DNA of 64,000 nt from Acinetobacter sp. WU_MDCI_Axc73 (GCF_025562455.1 NZ_JAHPRO010000016.1:1-64000), one strand, 5' to 3'. Shown: positions 9,694-20,234, counted from the first letter of the stretch. Notes: generated by a model not told the origin, from the sequence alone. Numbers and translations: made by a program.

Positions 9694-10311
9694 TTAAACT
9701 ACAAAACGGCTGGGTTGGTTTAAGTTCTTGATGGTGGTATAAATTTCTTCAATACAGTGACAAACGATCAGCTTGGCTCGATGTTGCGGAGGTAAAAAAC
9801 CTTCCTGAACAGCATGGTCAAGTTGAGCGATCAAAGCATCATAGAAACCATTGACGTTATATAAAATCATGGGTTTTTGATGTTGGTTTAATTGTCCCCA
9901 AGTGGCAATTTCCAAAATTTCTTCAAATGTTCCTAAACCACCTGGTAATGCAACAAAGGCGCTAGCACGATCTGCCATCATGGACTTACGTTCATGCATG
10001 GTGTGTACCACATGTAATTCGGTTAATTGAGCATGCGCTACTTCATAATCCAGCATAAATTCTGGAATGACACCGACTACTTCGCCATGATGTTCCAGTA
10101 CTGTATCGGCGACTTGTCCCATTAGTCCAATACTAGCGCCGCCATATACAATGCCAAAACCCTGTTCAGCAATACCCTGTGCCAGTTCAATGGCTTTCTC
10201 TCGATAAATCGGTTTGTTTCCGCTACGTGATCCACAATATAAAGCAATTAAAGGTTGAGTTGTTTTTACAGTTACATTCAGATCTGCTGTCATTTCTACT
10301 ACGCTATTCAT
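9694..10311 (-). CDS. LOG-family nucleoside 5'-monophosphate phosphoribohydrolase (TIGR00730)
   Basis: A 205-residue Rossmann-fold protein. It has both signature motifs of the LOG/lysine-decarboxylase-like family: GGASIGLMG and PGGLGTFEE. Family enzymes release the base from nucleoside (or cytokinin riboside) 5'-monophosphates. Bacterial members without cytokinin pathways probably act in purine turnover. The first ~18 residues are an extension before the conserved IALYCGSRSG strand. It is monocistronic, divergent from the TerC/CBS gene, and has a clear terminator at its 3' end. Confidence 0.88.
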   Translation of the reverse strand: MNSVVEMTADLNVTVKTTQPLIALYCGSRSGNKPIYREKAIELAQGIAEQGFGIVYGGASIGLMGQVADTVLEHHGEVVGVIPEFMLDYEVAHAQLTELHVVHTMHERKSMMADRASAFVALPGGLGTFEEILEIATWGQLNQHQKPMILYNVNGFYDALIAQLDHAVQEGFLPPQHRAKLIVCHCIEEIYTTIKNLNQPSRFVV

Positions 10312-10645
10312 CTCGTTTTCGTTTTACCTTATCACGTTCATTTCTACTTCACTACATTAAGCAAGAAATATGACAACTTTATGCGTGTGGCGCATAAACT
10401 TTGCGAGGCTTTGTATCGGGTTGGTGAAGGACGTTTGACAATAATTTAAAAAAAGATGAATTTTTAAAAAATCTTGCCTATACTGAAAACCTGTTTAACA
10501 ACAAATTTATGCCCATGGGTAGTGGTTGTCGTCACTTCGTTTTTTCTTTGTCTATACAACAAAATTTGAGCCTTATTTTTAGCGAGAAAAATATCGCGCT
10601 GCCTCAGAATAAGAACAATATCACATCGCAGTGGGAGACTTGTCT
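10312..10645. other. Divergent intergenic region, LOG gene / TerC gene
   Basis: 334 bases without a convincing gene. A TATACT (10479-10484) could be the -10 box for the plus-strand gene, which would leave a ~155-nt leader. A short hairpin (GCGAGAAAAATATCGC) lies near 10580-10595. An ORF of 46 codons (10509-10649) ends on the start codon of the next gene but lacks a ribosome site. I do not recognise a yybP-ykoY riboswitch here. Confidence 0.4.
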
Positions 10646-12241
10646 ATGATCTTTGAATGGATGTCTGACCCTTCTGCATGGGTGGGTCTTGCCACACTTG
10701 TGATTCTGGAAATTGTTCTGGGTATCGATAATCTGGTTTTTATTGCCATTTTGGCTGAAAAATTACCTCCCGAGCAGCGTAATACTGCCCGTATTGTCGG
10801 TCTGATTCTGGCGCTTGGCATGCGTCTGATTTTATTGGCCTCAATTGCTTGGGTAGTGACCTTAACGAGCCCGTTATTTTATATTTTTGATCATCCTTTT
10901 TCTGGGCGTGACCTCATTTTGCTGTTCGGTGGCGTATTTTTATTATTTAAAGGCACCATGGAATTGCATGAACGTTTAGAAGGCAAGCAATTTCAAAAAG
11001 AAGAAAATCCAGTACATGCTACGTTTTGGATGGTGATTGTACAGATTGTAGTTTTGGATGCCGTATTCTCACTGGATAGTGTGATTACTGCGGTAGGAAT
11101 GGTCAAACATTTGTCGGTGATGATGATTGCAGTCATTATCGCGGTTGGAATCATGCTGTGGGCTTCCAAGCCACTTATGGAATTTGTCAATAAACACCCG
11201 ACCGTGGTCATTCTGTGTCTGGCATTTTTGATGATGATCGGTTTCTCGCTAGTCGTGGAAGGTTTTGGTTTCCATATTCCAAAAGGTTATTTATACGCTG
11301 CTATTGGTTTTGCCGTGTTGATCGAAATGGCGAATCAGGCCATGCGCCATAATCAGGAAAAAGCAGTGACCACCACCGATTTGCGTTATCGAACAGCCTC
11401 TGCGGTTTTAAAAATGCTAGGGGGTAAAAATAATGCAGGCAGTAGCGATAACTCGCAAAATGAAAATGAAGATGTATTGGCAACCCAAGCCTTTGCCGAC
11501 GAGATGTTTGATGAAGAGAATGGTGCTTACCACAGTGTGATGGTACAGGGTGTGTTAGGGCTTTCAGAGCGACCTGCTAAATCTGTGATGACCCCGCGAC
11601 CTGAACTGGAATGGATTGATCTGGAAGAAGAGCCTGAAGCCTTAAAGCAGCGCTTGCTTTCGATGACCCATTCGCGCTTGATCGTCGCCAGAGGTGAACT
11701 GGATAATATCGAAGGCATTGCACTGACCCATAAAGTCTTAAACGAATATATCGAAACAGGGGCCATTAATTTTAGTCACCACTTACGTGAACCTGTGATT
11801 GTGCATGAAAATGCACAGGTATTGATGGTGATGGAACAATTGCGTCAGGCACCTTTGCAAATGGCGATTGTACTAAACGAATATGGTTCGATTGAAGGGA
11901 TCGTGACCCCAATCGATGTACTCGAAGCGATTGCGGGAGAGTTTCCTGATGAAGATGAACTGGAAGCGGTTGCAGAAAGTCTGGAAGATGGTTCGCTCAT
12001 GCTGGAAGGATCAACTGACATTCGTCATGTATCATTATTGCTGAATCGTGATTTGGTCAATGAAACTGAAGAATATTCTACCTTATCGGGCTATATCTTG
12101 TTTCACTTGGGACGTTTGCCTGAAAATGGTCAAAAGGTTCATGCGGATGGCTATATTTTTGAGGTGGTCACCATGGATGGACATAAAATTGAGAAAGTCC
12201 ATGTGATTGTAGATGAAACATTGCCGAAGAAAAATGATTGA
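10646..12241 (+). CDS. TerC-family membrane protein with CBS and CorC/HlyC domains
   Basis: A 531-residue protein. The N-terminal TerC domain (about residues 1-235) has several membrane helices and the acidic metal-site motifs [11 protein letters not shown] and DAVFSLDSV. It is followed by a CBS pair (about 295-425) and a C-terminal transporter-associated CorC_HlyC domain (about 445-525). This is the layout of the YegH/YoaE group. TerC proteins are linked to metal export or metal loading of exported enzymes. The start is the ATG at 10646, with GGGAGA 8 bases upstream; an in-frame GTG at 10631 lies before that site. The gene ends in a clean terminator. Confidence 0.88.
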   Translation: MIFEWMSDPSAWVGLATLVILEIVLGIDNLVFIAILAEKLPPEQRNTARIVGLILALGMRLILLASIAWVVTLTSPLFYIFDHPFSGRDLILLFGGVFLLFKGTMELHERLEGKQFQKEENPVHATFWMVIVQIVVLDAVFSLDSVITAVGMVKHLSVMMIAVIIAVGIMLWASKPLMEFVNKHPTVVILCLAFLMMIGFSLVVEGFGFHIPKGYLYAAIGFAVLIEMANQAMRHNQEKAVTTTDLRYRTASAVLKMLGGKNNAGSSDNSQNENEDVLATQAFADEMFDEENGAYHSVMVQGVLGLSERPAKSVMTPRPELEWIDLEEEPEALKQRLLSMTHSRLIVARGELDNIEGIALTHKVLNEYIETGAINFSHHLREPVIVHENAQVLMVMEQLRQAPLQMAIVLNEYGSIEGIVTPIDVLEAIAGEFPDEDELEAVAESLEDGSLMLEGSTDIRHVSLLLNRDLVNETEEYSTLSGYILFHLGRLPENGQKVHADGYIFEVVTMDGHKIEKVHVIVDETLPKKND

Positions 12242-12276
12242 TGTTTCAGCGAGGGATCGTTAAATAGTGATCATTG

Positions 12277-12303
12277 AAATAGCCCTTGATAGGGCTATTT
12301 TTC
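12277..12303 (+). terminator. Terminator of the TerC/CBS gene
   Basis: AAATAGCCC (12277-12285) pairs with GGGCTATTT (12292-12300), with trailing Ts, 35 bases after the stop. Confidence 0.85.
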
Positions 12304-12332
12304 ATACTTAATTTTTTATAATCGAGAGCGCT

Positions 12333-12803
12333 ATGAGTTCCGCAATTCAATGTCCTTGTGGTCAAGGTGATTATGCAAATTGTTGTGAGCCTTTGCACTT
12401 AAAACTAACAGTGGCACAGTCGGCTGAACAGCTTATGCGCTCTCGTTATAGTGCTTTTGCACAGCAACAAATTGATTATTTGATTGAAACGACGGCACTC
12501 GGTCAACAACCTAGTCTGGATCGCGTCGCCATTCGTGAATGGAGTCAGAGAAATCAATGGCTCAAGCTTGAAGTCATACAACATCTGCCAAAATTAGACA
12601 AAACCCATGCATCCGTTGAGTTTAAAGCACACTATCATGACGGCAATACAGTACAAGTACATCATGAGCTTTCATATTTTGTCCAACATCAGGGGCAATG
12701 GTACTTTCTTGATCCGACTGTAGATCATCATTTCACGATGAAACAACCCTGTATTTGTGGTTCCGGTAAAAAATTTAAGCAGTGCTGTGCGCAATTTTTA
12801 TAA
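12333..12803 (+). CDS. ychJ: YchJ family protein with two SEC-C zinc motifs
   Basis: A 156-residue protein with a SEC-C metal-binding motif at each end: CPCGQGDYANCC at residues 8-19 and CICGSGKKFKQCC near the C-terminus. Between them is an NTF2-like domain with the family segment SAEQLMRSRYSAFAQ. This is the standard YchJ (UPF0225) layout. The function is not established; the motifs resemble the zinc-binding tail of SecA. It is the first of three same-strand genes up to 14042. Confidence 0.9.
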   Translation: MSSAIQCPCGQGDYANCCEPLHLKLTVAQSAEQLMRSRYSAFAQQQIDYLIETTALGQQPSLDRVAIREWSQRNQWLKLEVIQHLPKLDKTHASVEFKAHYHDGNTVQVHHELSYFVQHQGQWYFLDPTVDHHFTMKQPCICGSGKKFKQCCAQFL

Positions 12804-12852
12804 GTTTACCGTAGAATAACCGCGATATTTTCCCCGACGTGGATGAAGGGCA

Positions 12853-13497
12853 ATGTTACTGACTATTATTTATATTGTTGCAATTACCGCTGAAGCAATG
12901 ACTGGAGCATTGTCGGCAGGTCGGCGAAGTATGGATTGGTTCGGGGTGATGTTGATTGCCTGTGTAACCGCATTAGGCGGGGGGTCGGTGCGTGATGTAC
13001 TATTGGGGCATTATCCGCTGACTTGGGTGAAGCATCCTGAATATCTGATGTTGACCTGTGCGGCCGCGTTTATCACCATTTTAATCGCGAAATGGATGCG
13101 TCATTTACGCAATATCTTTTTATTACTCGATGCATTAGGGCTCATAGGCTTTACCATTATTGGTTGTCAGATTGCATTACAAATGGGACATGGTTTTATT
13201 GTCTCGGCTGTTGCAGGGGTATTGACGGGCGTGTCTGGCGGTATTTTGCGGGATATCCTGTGTAATGACGTACCGCTAGTGTTCCGCCGTGAATTATATG
13301 CCAGTATTTCGTTTGTCGCGGTCATTTGTTATTGGGTATGTCTTGAAATTGGCATGTCACTTGAGCTCACGGTAATTTTCACACTGGTCTTTGGTTTTGC
13401 ATTGCGTTGTATTGCGATTTATTTTGGTCTGGAAATGCCAAAATTTATTTATCAGGATGATGACAGTGATTCTGCTTCTTCCACAGATCGGCATTAA
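12853..13497 (+). CDS. TRIC-like / UPF0126 (YicG) membrane channel protein
   Basis: A 214-residue integral membrane protein made of two related halves. Each half has a glycine-rich turn followed by Arg-Asp: ALGGGSVRDVLLG near residue 38 and VSGGILRDILCND near residue 127. This is the prokaryotic trimeric intracellular cation (TRIC) channel family. Members conduct monovalent cations across the inner membrane; the physiological role in bacteria is uncertain. A short acidic Ser-rich tail ends the protein. It lies 50 bases after ychJ. Confidence 0.88.
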   Translation: MLLTIIYIVAITAEAMTGALSAGRRSMDWFGVMLIACVTALGGGSVRDVLLGHYPLTWVKHPEYLMLTCAAAFITILIAKWMRHLRNIFLLLDALGLIGFTIIGCQIALQMGHGFIVSAVAGVLTGVSGGILRDILCNDVPLVFRRELYASISFVAVICYWVCLEIGMSLELTVIFTLVFGFALRCIAIYFGLEMPKFIYQDDDSDSASSTDRH

Positions 13498-13532
13498 AAG
13501 AACTTCAGAGTTTGGATAAAAGGACTCGGTCT

Positions 13533-14042
13533 ATGTTGATTGAAGCAACAGAACATCACATTGCTGCTATTGTTGAATTAGTCAATTTTTCTTATCGCAA
13601 TAAAGGGCATGAGGGTTGGACATCTGAGGCTCTGATTGTAGAGGGTGATCGTATCAATGCTGATCAGCTTCAGGATTTGATGAATTCCAATGCCGCCGTC
13701 CTTTTATTATTACAACACAAGCAACTTGTTGGCTGTGTGCATGTACAAAAAAGGCAGGATGCAGGCTATATTGGCATGCTCACTACGCATCCTGAGTTTC
13801 AAAATCAAGGCATAGGGAAACAATTACTCCAAGCCGCAGAACATTATTTAATCGAAAAATATTCAGTGTCTTGTTTTAAGATGTCGGTGCTTTCAGCACG
13901 TACAGAATTGCTGGATTTTTATCAAAGGCGGGGTTATCAGCTTACAGCACAAGTCGAAGATTATCCGATTCATGCCAATGTTGGTCAGCCCATGTTGAAA
14001 GATTTAACTGTGCTACATTTAGGCAAACCAGCGCTAAAATAA
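13533..14042 (+). CDS. GNAT family N-acetyltransferase
   Basis: A 169-residue protein with a GNAT fold. Motif A is visible as MLTTHPEFQNQGIGKQLL (acetyl-CoA pyrophosphate loop QGIGKQ), followed by a helix and the late FYQRRGYQLT segment. I chose the ATG at 13533 because AAAAGGA lies about 8 bases before it; an in-frame TTG at 13512 precedes that site. The acceptor substrate is unknown. It is 35 bases downstream of the TRIC-like gene. Confidence 0.85.
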   Translation: MLIEATEHHIAAIVELVNFSYRNKGHEGWTSEALIVEGDRINADQLQDLMNSNAAVLLLLQHKQLVGCVHVQKRQDAGYIGMLTTHPEFQNQGIGKQLLQAAEHYLIEKYSVSCFKMSVLSARTELLDFYQRRGYQLTAQVEDYPIHANVGQPMLKDLTVLHLGKPALK

Positions 14043-14207
14043 TTGAAAATACCGTGGAATGGGTCGCTAACTTGAATCGAAATATAACATTTAACTTGAA
14101 TGCTGAAATTTAAAAATATAGTTTGAACTTTAATGTAAAAATACGTTTATATTAGATTGTTTTCATAACTCTTTTTCCTTCCTTAATGAAAAAAGAGGAG
14201 CTACATA

Positions 14208-14243
14208 ATGATGAAAAAAACCGATTATTCTGCCAATCAATAA
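14208..14243 (+). CDS. Possible 11-codon leader peptide before niaP
   Basis: ATG ATG AAA AAA ... TAA encodes MMKKTDYSANQ. It is preceded by AAAGAGGAG at ideal spacing, a stronger ribosome site than that of the niaP gene, which starts 34 bases after its stop. It may be a translated leader that influences niaP expression, or a relic. No amino acid is strongly repeated, so classical attenuation is not suggested. Confidence 0.35.
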   Translation: MMKKTDYSANQ

Positions 14244-14276
14244 AAATTAAGCCCAAGTTTCAAGGTTGCTCAGTCT

Positions 14277-15596
14277 ATGGATTTAGTCTCTCGTGTACAA
14301 AACTTACCTATTGGCAAGTTCCACTATACTTTACTTTGCGTAGTGGGATTGGGCTGGATGTTTGATGCCATGGATACAGGTATCATTGCTTTTATCATGA
14401 CAACCTTAGTCAAAGACTGGGCGCTGACACCTGCCGAAAGCGGTTGGATTGTCAGTATTGGTTTTATTGGTATGGCGATTGGTGCGGTATTTTCTGGTGG
14501 ATTGGCAGACCGCTTTGGACGAAAGACCATTTTTGCCTGTACGTTGATGTTATATAGCCTTGCAACTGCTGCCTGCGCATTTGCGCCAAATTTGACCTCT
14601 TTACTGATTTGCCGTTTTATCGTCGGGCTTGGATTAGGTGGACAACTCCCTGTTGCGGTGACGTTGGTCAGTGAATATGTACCAGCACAGGTACGTGGTC
14701 GTTTTATTGTCTTGCTGGAAAGTTTCTGGGGATTGGGTTGGCTGGTGGCAGCGCTGATTTCTTATTTTGTTATTCCAAAATTCGGTTGGCATATGGCTTT
14801 CTTACTGGGTGGCTTACCCGCGCTATATGTCTTCGTGATTATAAAAAAAGTACCTGAATCAATTCCTTATTTGATTAATCGTGGTCGTATTGATGAAGCA
14901 CATGAACTGGTGCAACAGCTTGAGCAACAAGCTGGGGTTGCTGTGGTTGAAAAAATTGAAGTAAAACCTGTTGCAGAACAACGAAAAGTATCATTTCGTC
15001 AGCTATGGTCATCACCGTTTGCAAGACGAACTTTAATGTTATGGTTAATCTGGTTCGGTATCGTTTACTCCTACTACGGGATTTTTACTTGGCTACCGAG
15101 TTTATTGGTAAAACAAGGCTATAGTGTTGTGCAGTCATTTGAATATGTTTTATTTATGATACTGGCGCAACTTCCAGGATATGTTGCAGCTGCATGGTTG
15201 GTAGAACGTCTGGGACGTAAGATGACACTTGCAGGCTTTATTGGAGGATGCGCGATTGCAGCCTACTTTTTCGGGCAAGCGCAAAGTGTCAACATGATTA
15301 TGTTTTGGGGCTGTTTGATGTCATTTTTTAATCTGGGTGCATGGGGCGTACTTTACACCTATACCCCCGAACAGTATCCCGCTAACATTCGTGCATTTGG
15401 TTCAGGCTGGGCATCGGCGATTGGTCGAATTGGAGGGATTGCGGCACCTTTGGTGGTGACGCAGATGATGGTCGTACAAAATGGCTTTCATCACGTATTT
15501 ATGATGTTTACTGCGGTTTTATTGGCGGTGGCTGTAGTTGTTCTTATTCTGGGAGAGGAAACACAAGGTAAAACATTGGAGTCGATTGGCTTATAA
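14277..15596 (+). CDS. niaP: Niacin/nicotinamide MFS transporter, NiaP type
   Basis: A 439-residue, 12-helix transporter. It closely follows the Bacillus NiaP pattern as I recall it: GLGWMFDAMDTGI in helix 1, GGLADRFGRKT in loop 2-3, ESFWGLGWLVAALISYFVIP in helix 5, YYGIFTWLPSLLV, and FFNLGAWGVLYTYTPEQYP late in the protein. NiaP imports nicotinate for NAD salvage. Only a weak AAGG precedes the ATG, while a short ORF with a strong site lies just upstream. No NAD-repressor operator was recognised. It is monocistronic. Confidence 0.85.
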   Translation: MDLVSRVQNLPIGKFHYTLLCVVGLGWMFDAMDTGIIAFIMTTLVKDWALTPAESGWIVSIGFIGMAIGAVFSGGLADRFGRKTIFACTLMLYSLATAACAFAPNLTSLLICRFIVGLGLGGQLPVAVTLVSEYVPAQVRGRFIVLLESFWGLGWLVAALISYFVIPKFGWHMAFLLGGLPALYVFVIIKKVPESIPYLINRGRIDEAHELVQQLEQQAGVAVVEKIEVKPVAEQRKVSFRQLWSSPFARRTLMLWLIWFGIVYSYYGIFTWLPSLLVKQGYSVVQSFEYVLFMILAQLPGYVAAAWLVERLGRKMTLAGFIGGCAIAAYFFGQAQSVNMIMFWGCLMSFFNLGAWGVLYTYTPEQYPANIRAFGSGWASAIGRIGGIAAPLVVTQMMVVQNGFHHVFMMFTAVLLAVAVVVLILGEETQGKTLESIGL

Positions 15597-15750
15597 CAAT
15601 AAAAAGAGGTTGAACATACTTCATAAAATGGATAGTTTTAGTCCATAAGATATCATTTGACGCGGTGCATGATAGTAAGGTCTTGTATCCTGATGCACTG
15701 CCACTTAGCATAACCATGAATAGAAAAATTGATGAGGATCATTCTCGAAT

Positions 15751-17970
15751 ATGTCCAGCCTTGCGCACCATGCGACAGAAAACCGTTCCGTTGCCGAATT
15801 TACTGAACAAGCCTACCTGAATTACGCCATGTACGTGATTATGGATCGTGCTTTGCCTCATATCAGTGATGGTTTAAAGCCAGTGCAACGACGTATTGTC
15901 TATGCCATGAGTGAGTTGGGTCTAAAACATAGTGGGAAGCCGAAGAAATCGGCACGTACAGTGGGCGATGTATTGGGTAAATATCATCCGCATGGTGATT
16001 CGGCGTGTTATGAGGCAATGGTGTTGATGGCACAACCTTTTAGTTACCGTTATCCCCTGATTGAAGGGCAAGGTAACTGGGGTTCACCAGATGATCCGAA
16101 ATCTTTTGCTGCCATGCGTTATACCGAAGCCAAGCTTTCAGCGTTTAGCGAATTATTATTGAGCGAACTTGGACAAGGTACCTGTGACTGGCAGGATAAT
16201 TTTGATGGTTCCATGAAAGAGCCTGTCACTTTACCAGCGCGTGTTCCGAATATTTTATTAAATGGCACGACTGGTATTGCAGTTGGGATGGCAACTGATA
16301 TTCCACCACATAATTTGCGAGAAGTGGTGAAAGGTACGATCGCCCTGATTCGTAACCCTGAAACATCGGATGAAAAACTGGCTGAATATATTCCAGCACC
16401 TGATTTACCGACTAAAGCTGAGATTATTACACCACAGGATGAACTACTTAAAATACAAACGACAGGTCGTGGTAGTTATCGTGTCCGTGCCATTTATCAC
16501 ATTGAAAAGGGTGAAATCGTCATTACGGATTTGCCTTATCAAGTGTCTGGTTCTAAAGTAATTACCCAGATTGCCGATCAAATGCAGGCTAAAAAACTGC
16601 CGTTGGTGAGTGATATTCGTGATGAGTCTGATCATACCAATCCAACCCGTTTAGTCATTGTTCTGCGCTCCAACCGCGTTGATGCAGAAACGGTGATGAG
16701 TCATTTGTTTGCGACCACGGATCTTGAATCCAGCTATCGTGTCAATTTGAATATGATTGGCGCGGATGGTCGTCCGCAAGTCAAATCGATTCGTCGTATT
16801 CTGCTGGAATGGATTGATATCCGTAAAGCAACCGTCACACGCCGTTTACAGTATCATTTAAACAAGATTGAAAAACGCTTACATATCTTGGCAGGTTTAC
16901 TCATTGCCTATCTGGATATTGATACAGTAATTCGTATCATCCGTGAAGAAGATCAACCTAAACAAGAGCTAATGGCACACTTTGGGATTGATGAAATACA
17001 GGCCGAAGCGATTTTAGAGTTGAAGTTACGGCATTTGGCTAAACTTGAAGAAATGGAAATTCGTCGTGAACAAGAAGAATTAGAAGCCAAAGCTGCTGTG
17101 ATCCGTGAACAACTGGGTAATCCAGAATCACTAAAAAATCTGATTATTAATGAACTTAAAGAAGACGCGAAAAAATTTGGAGATGATCGTCGTTCTCCAA
17201 TGGTTCAACGTGAAGACGCGGTACAGATTCGTGAACAGGATCTCATGCCTGCAGAAACCGTGACGGTGGTTTTATCAGAAGCAGGCTGGATTCGCTGTGC
17301 CAAGGGCGCAGACGTGGACGCAGAGAATTTGAACTATCGTGCGGGTGATCAATACTTAAGTCATGCAGTTGGTAAATCAAATCAGCGCGCTTATATTCTG
17401 GATGAAACAGGAAGGAGTTACGCATTACCGATTGCCAATTTACCTTCTGCTAGAGGTTCTGGTGAGCCTTTAAGCTCCAAGTTATCGCCAGCCAATGGTG
17501 TGTCGTTTATACAGGTTTATATTGGCGATGATGAACAGGAATTGATTGCGGCGAGTAGCGCAGGCTACGGCTTTAAGAGTCAGGTCAAACAACTGGATAC
17601 GAGTGCCAAAGCAGGTAAAGCATTTTTGAGCGTACCTGAACAATCACATGCCTTACCACTTATTCCGGTACAGGATGCTACCCATGTTGCAATCCTGAGT
17701 TCCGCAGGACGTTTATTGATTGTTGAGATGTCAGAATTACCAATACTCAATAAAGGCAAGGGTAACAAGTTGATACAACTTGATAGCAAAGAACAGATTT
17801 TATCCATGACAGCATTGAATTTAAATGAAATAATTCAGGTGGTTGCAGGACAGCAACAATTAAAATTAAAAGGTGATGATCTCCTCAAGTATGCTGGTAA
17901 ACGTGCGACGAAGGGGCAACTCTTACCACGAGGATATCAAAAAGCAAATAGACTGTTGATTCAGAGATAG
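15751..17970 (+). CDS. parC: DNA topoisomerase IV subunit A
   Basis: A 739-residue type IIA topoisomerase subunit. The winged-helix catalytic region has the active-site tyrosine in AMRYTEAKL (Tyr124). The quinolone-resistance region [12 protein letters not shown] keeps Ser84 and Glu88, the wild-type residues. A coiled-coil and a C-terminal DNA-wrapping domain with degenerate GyrA-box-like blades follow. With ParE it decatenates daughter chromosomes. parE is not in the window. Start ATG at 15751, following GAGGA at reasonable spacing. Confidence 0.97.
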   Translation: MSSLAHHATENRSVAEFTEQAYLNYAMYVIMDRALPHISDGLKPVQRRIVYAMSELGLKHSGKPKKSARTVGDVLGKYHPHGDSACYEAMVLMAQPFSYRYPLIEGQGNWGSPDDPKSFAAMRYTEAKLSAFSELLLSELGQGTCDWQDNFDGSMKEPVTLPARVPNILLNGTTGIAVGMATDIPPHNLREVVKGTIALIRNPETSDEKLAEYIPAPDLPTKAEIITPQDELLKIQTTGRGSYRVRAIYHIEKGEIVITDLPYQVSGSKVITQIADQMQAKKLPLVSDIRDESDHTNPTRLVIVLRSNRVDAETVMSHLFATTDLESSYRVNLNMIGADGRPQVKSIRRILLEWIDIRKATVTRRLQYHLNKIEKRLHILAGLLIAYLDIDTVIRIIREEDQPKQELMAHFGIDEIQAEAILELKLRHLAKLEEMEIRREQEELEAKAAVIREQLGNPESLKNLIINELKEDAKKFGDDRRSPMVQREDAVQIREQDLMPAETVTVVLSEAGWIRCAKGADVDAENLNYRAGDQYLSHAVGKSNQRAYILDETGRSYALPIANLPSARGSGEPLSSKLSPANGVSFIQVYIGDDEQELIAASSAGYGFKSQVKQLDTSAKAGKAFLSVPEQSHALPLIPVQDATHVAILSSAGRLLIVEMSELPILNKGKGNKLIQLDSKEQILSMTALNLNEIIQVVAGQQQLKLKGDDLLKYAGKRATKGQLLPRGYQKANRLLIQR

Positions 17971-18116
17971 TTCTGGCATCTGCTGCGATATTTAGGCTAT
18001 ATATAGTCTATATTCGCGGAAATGAATGCAGTGTGTAGAGCAAACAAGTCAAAACAAGACTCTCACATTGATAAACAGTTTTGATTTAAGGATTACTGAT
18101 TGGAGATAATGGCGTT

Positions 18117-19796
18117 ATGGAAAAAATATGGTTTGCTGAGTACCACAAAACAGGGATTCCAGAAACAGTAGAATTACCCCCAGAAAATACGTCATTAAAT
18201 GATGTATTTGAACGTAATTTTCAAAAGTTTGGTTCACGTGATGCCTTTATCTTTATGGATAAAGTCCTAACTTTCAGTGAATTGGAAGAAGCAAGCCGTA
18301 AATTTGCTGCCTATTTACAAAGCTTGGGTCTGGCAAAAGGTGCGCGTGTCGCAGTGATGATGCCGAACGTATTGCAATACCCTGTGGTCGCTTTAGGTGT
18401 ATTCCGTGCAGGTTTGGTGTTGGTCAATGTTAACCCCTTATATACTGCACGTGAGCTTGAACATCAGTTGAATGATTCAGGTACAGAAGTGCTTGTGATT
18501 GTGGAAAACTTTGCTAGCGTTTATCAAAGTATTATTGGTAAAACGCCTGTTAAGCATGTGGTTGTCGCTTCAGTTGGTGACATGCTGGGTACATTGAAAG
18601 GAACTTTGGTTAATTTTGTACTGCGTAAAGTACGAAAACAAATTCCAGACTGGAATATTCCAGGACATATTAAATTTAATACAGCATTGAATAAAATCAG
18701 TCCAAACAGTTATAAGCGTCCAAATTTGACTTTAAGTGACACGGCTGTGCTCCAATATACAGGTGGAACAACGGGGGTCTCTAAAGGTGCTGAGCTGACC
18801 CATCGTAATCTTGTTGCAAATATGCTGCAATGTGATGGTATCTTCCAAAGTAAATTTGGTGACAAAGATGGCGATAAAAATGATCGTATTTTTTGTGCAC
18901 TGCCGCTTTATCACATTTTTGCGTTTATGGTTTGTGCCATGTATGGCATGTACAAAGGGCAAGCCAATGTTCTGATTCCTAACCCACGTGATTTGCCAGC
19001 TGTGATTAAAGAATTACGTAAATATCAGCCTTCATTCTTCCCCGCTGTAAATACTTTGTTCAATGCATTGGTTCATAATGAAGAATTCAAACAGCTTGAT
19101 CATAGCAAATTGAAAATGGCGATGGGGGGCGGTATGGCAGTGCTTCCGTCAACGGCTGAAGCTTGGAAAAAGATTACAGGTACTAACATTATTGAAGGTT
19201 ATGGATTGTCTGAAACTTCTCCAGTTGCAACAGCCAATCCACCAGCATCTCAAGAGTTCAGTGGAACGATTGGTATTCCTTTGCCATTGACCGATGTTGC
19301 AATTTTAGATGATGATGGCAATGAAGTTGCTTTGGGTGAACAAGGCGAAATTTCGATCCGCGGCCCACAAGTCATGAAAGGCTATTGGAATCGTCCAGAT
19401 GAAACAGCGAAGGTGATGACAGCCGATGGTTTCTTCCGTACAGGTGATATCGGTGTCATGGATAGCCGTGGTTATGTCAAAATTGTAGATCGTAAAAAAG
19501 ATATGATTTTGGTGTCTGGCTTTAACGTTTATCCAAGTGAAATTGAAGAAGTTGTCGCAAAACATCCAAAAGTTCTAGAAGTTGCAGCCATTGGTGTCCC
19601 AGATGAAAAATCGGGTGAAGTGCCAAAACTGTTTGTTGTGAAGAAAGATCCTTCACTCACTACTGAAGAAGTTCTAAGCTTTGCCAAAGAAAATTTAACA
19701 GGTTATAAACGTCCACGATATGTGGAGTTTATGGATGAATTACCAAAATCGAACGTAGGTAAAATCTTACGGAAAGATTTGCGGAAAACTGCATAA
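18117..19796 (+). CDS. fadD: Long-chain fatty acid-CoA ligase
   Basis: A 559-residue adenylate-forming enzyme. The AMP-binding P-loop YTGGTTGVSKGA is near residue 214, and GYGLSETSP, TGDIGVMD and the hinge VDRKKDMILVSGFNVYP follow in order. The catalytic lysine is in SNVGKILRKDLR near the C-terminus. It activates long-chain fatty acids with ATP and CoA for beta-oxidation at the inner membrane. It is monocistronic and ends at a strong bidirectional terminator. No FadR-like operator was recognised. Confidence 0.95.
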   Translation: MEKIWFAEYHKTGIPETVELPPENTSLNDVFERNFQKFGSRDAFIFMDKVLTFSELEEASRKFAAYLQSLGLAKGARVAVMMPNVLQYPVVALGVFRAGLVLVNVNPLYTARELEHQLNDSGTEVLVIVENFASVYQSIIGKTPVKHVVVASVGDMLGTLKGTLVNFVLRKVRKQIPDWNIPGHIKFNTALNKISPNSYKRPNLTLSDTAVLQYTGGTTGVSKGAELTHRNLVANMLQCDGIFQSKFGDKDGDKNDRIFCALPLYHIFAFMVCAMYGMYKGQANVLIPNPRDLPAVIKELRKYQPSFFPAVNTLFNALVHNEEFKQLDHSKLKMAMGGGMAVLPSTAEAWKKITGTNIIEGYGLSETSPVATANPPASQEFSGTIGIPLPLTDVAILDDDGNEVALGEQGEISIRGPQVMKGYWNRPDETAKVMTADGFFRTGDIGVMDSRGYVKIVDRKKDMILVSGFNVYPSEIEEVVAKHPKVLEVAAIGVPDEKSGEVPKLFVVKKDPSLTTEEVLSFAKENLTGYKRPRYVEFMDELPKSNVGKILRKDLRKTA

Positions 19797-19807
19797 ATTA
19801 ACCGTTG

Positions 19808-19837
19808 AAAAAATGCCTGAGCTTTCAGGCATTTTTT
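19808..19837. terminator. Bidirectional terminator, fadD / membrane protein gene
   Basis: AAAAAATGCCTGA (19808-19820) pairs perfectly with TCAGGCATTTTTT (19825-19837), 13 bp with a 4-base loop. A/T tracts on both sides serve the two convergent genes. Confidence 0.9.
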
Positions 19838-19847
19838 ATTTTCAAAA

Positions 19848-20234
19848 TTATGGTGCAGACTTGATAAACCAACGGTCAATATACGGTCGACCGATTCCAA
19901 TCATTGCAGTAAATAACAACATCGCACCGAGTTGTAAGCGAAGCGCGCTTAAATTAAATTGACCAAAACTAAAATAATTATCTATTGTGCAATACACGAC
20001 CAAAATTACGAGCCAATGCCATAAAGTTTGGCGCTTAATACCGACTGCAATAAAGGCAATCGTTAAAATCACAAATGTTCCTAAGGTTGACTGCCAATTG
20101 AGGTTGGCACAAATTACACTAATCAAAAATGCTGTGAGAGGAAGAACAATTTTGAGGATACGATCAACTTTTAATTGGTTTTGGCGCTGTTTGGCCAGTT
20201 CGCTGAACAGTTGATCTTGATCAGAATTGCTCAT
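19848..20234 (-). CDS. Small inner-membrane protein of unknown function
   Basis: A 128-residue protein. A charged N-terminus (residues 1-25, QDQLFSELAKQRQNQLKVDR) is followed by about four membrane segments. I do not recognise a named family. It is divergent from the MAPEG gene and shares a terminator with fadD. Its high hydrophobicity and good coding character support a real gene. Confidence 0.7.
   Translation of the reverse strand: MSNSDQDQLFSELAKQRQNQLKVDRILKIVLPLTAFLISVICANLNWQSTLGTFVILTIAFIAVGIKRQTLWHWLVILVVYCTIDNYFSFGQFNLSALRLQLGAMLLFTAMIGIGRPYIDRWFIKSAP

Noticed and set aside
10485..10645. yybP-ykoY manganese riboswitch upstream of the TerC-family gene
   Set aside because: The conserved loop motifs and three-way junction of that class could not be found in the leader.
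15988..16020. Quinolone-resistance changes in ParC
   Set aside because: Ser84 and Glu88 are both present, the wild-type state.
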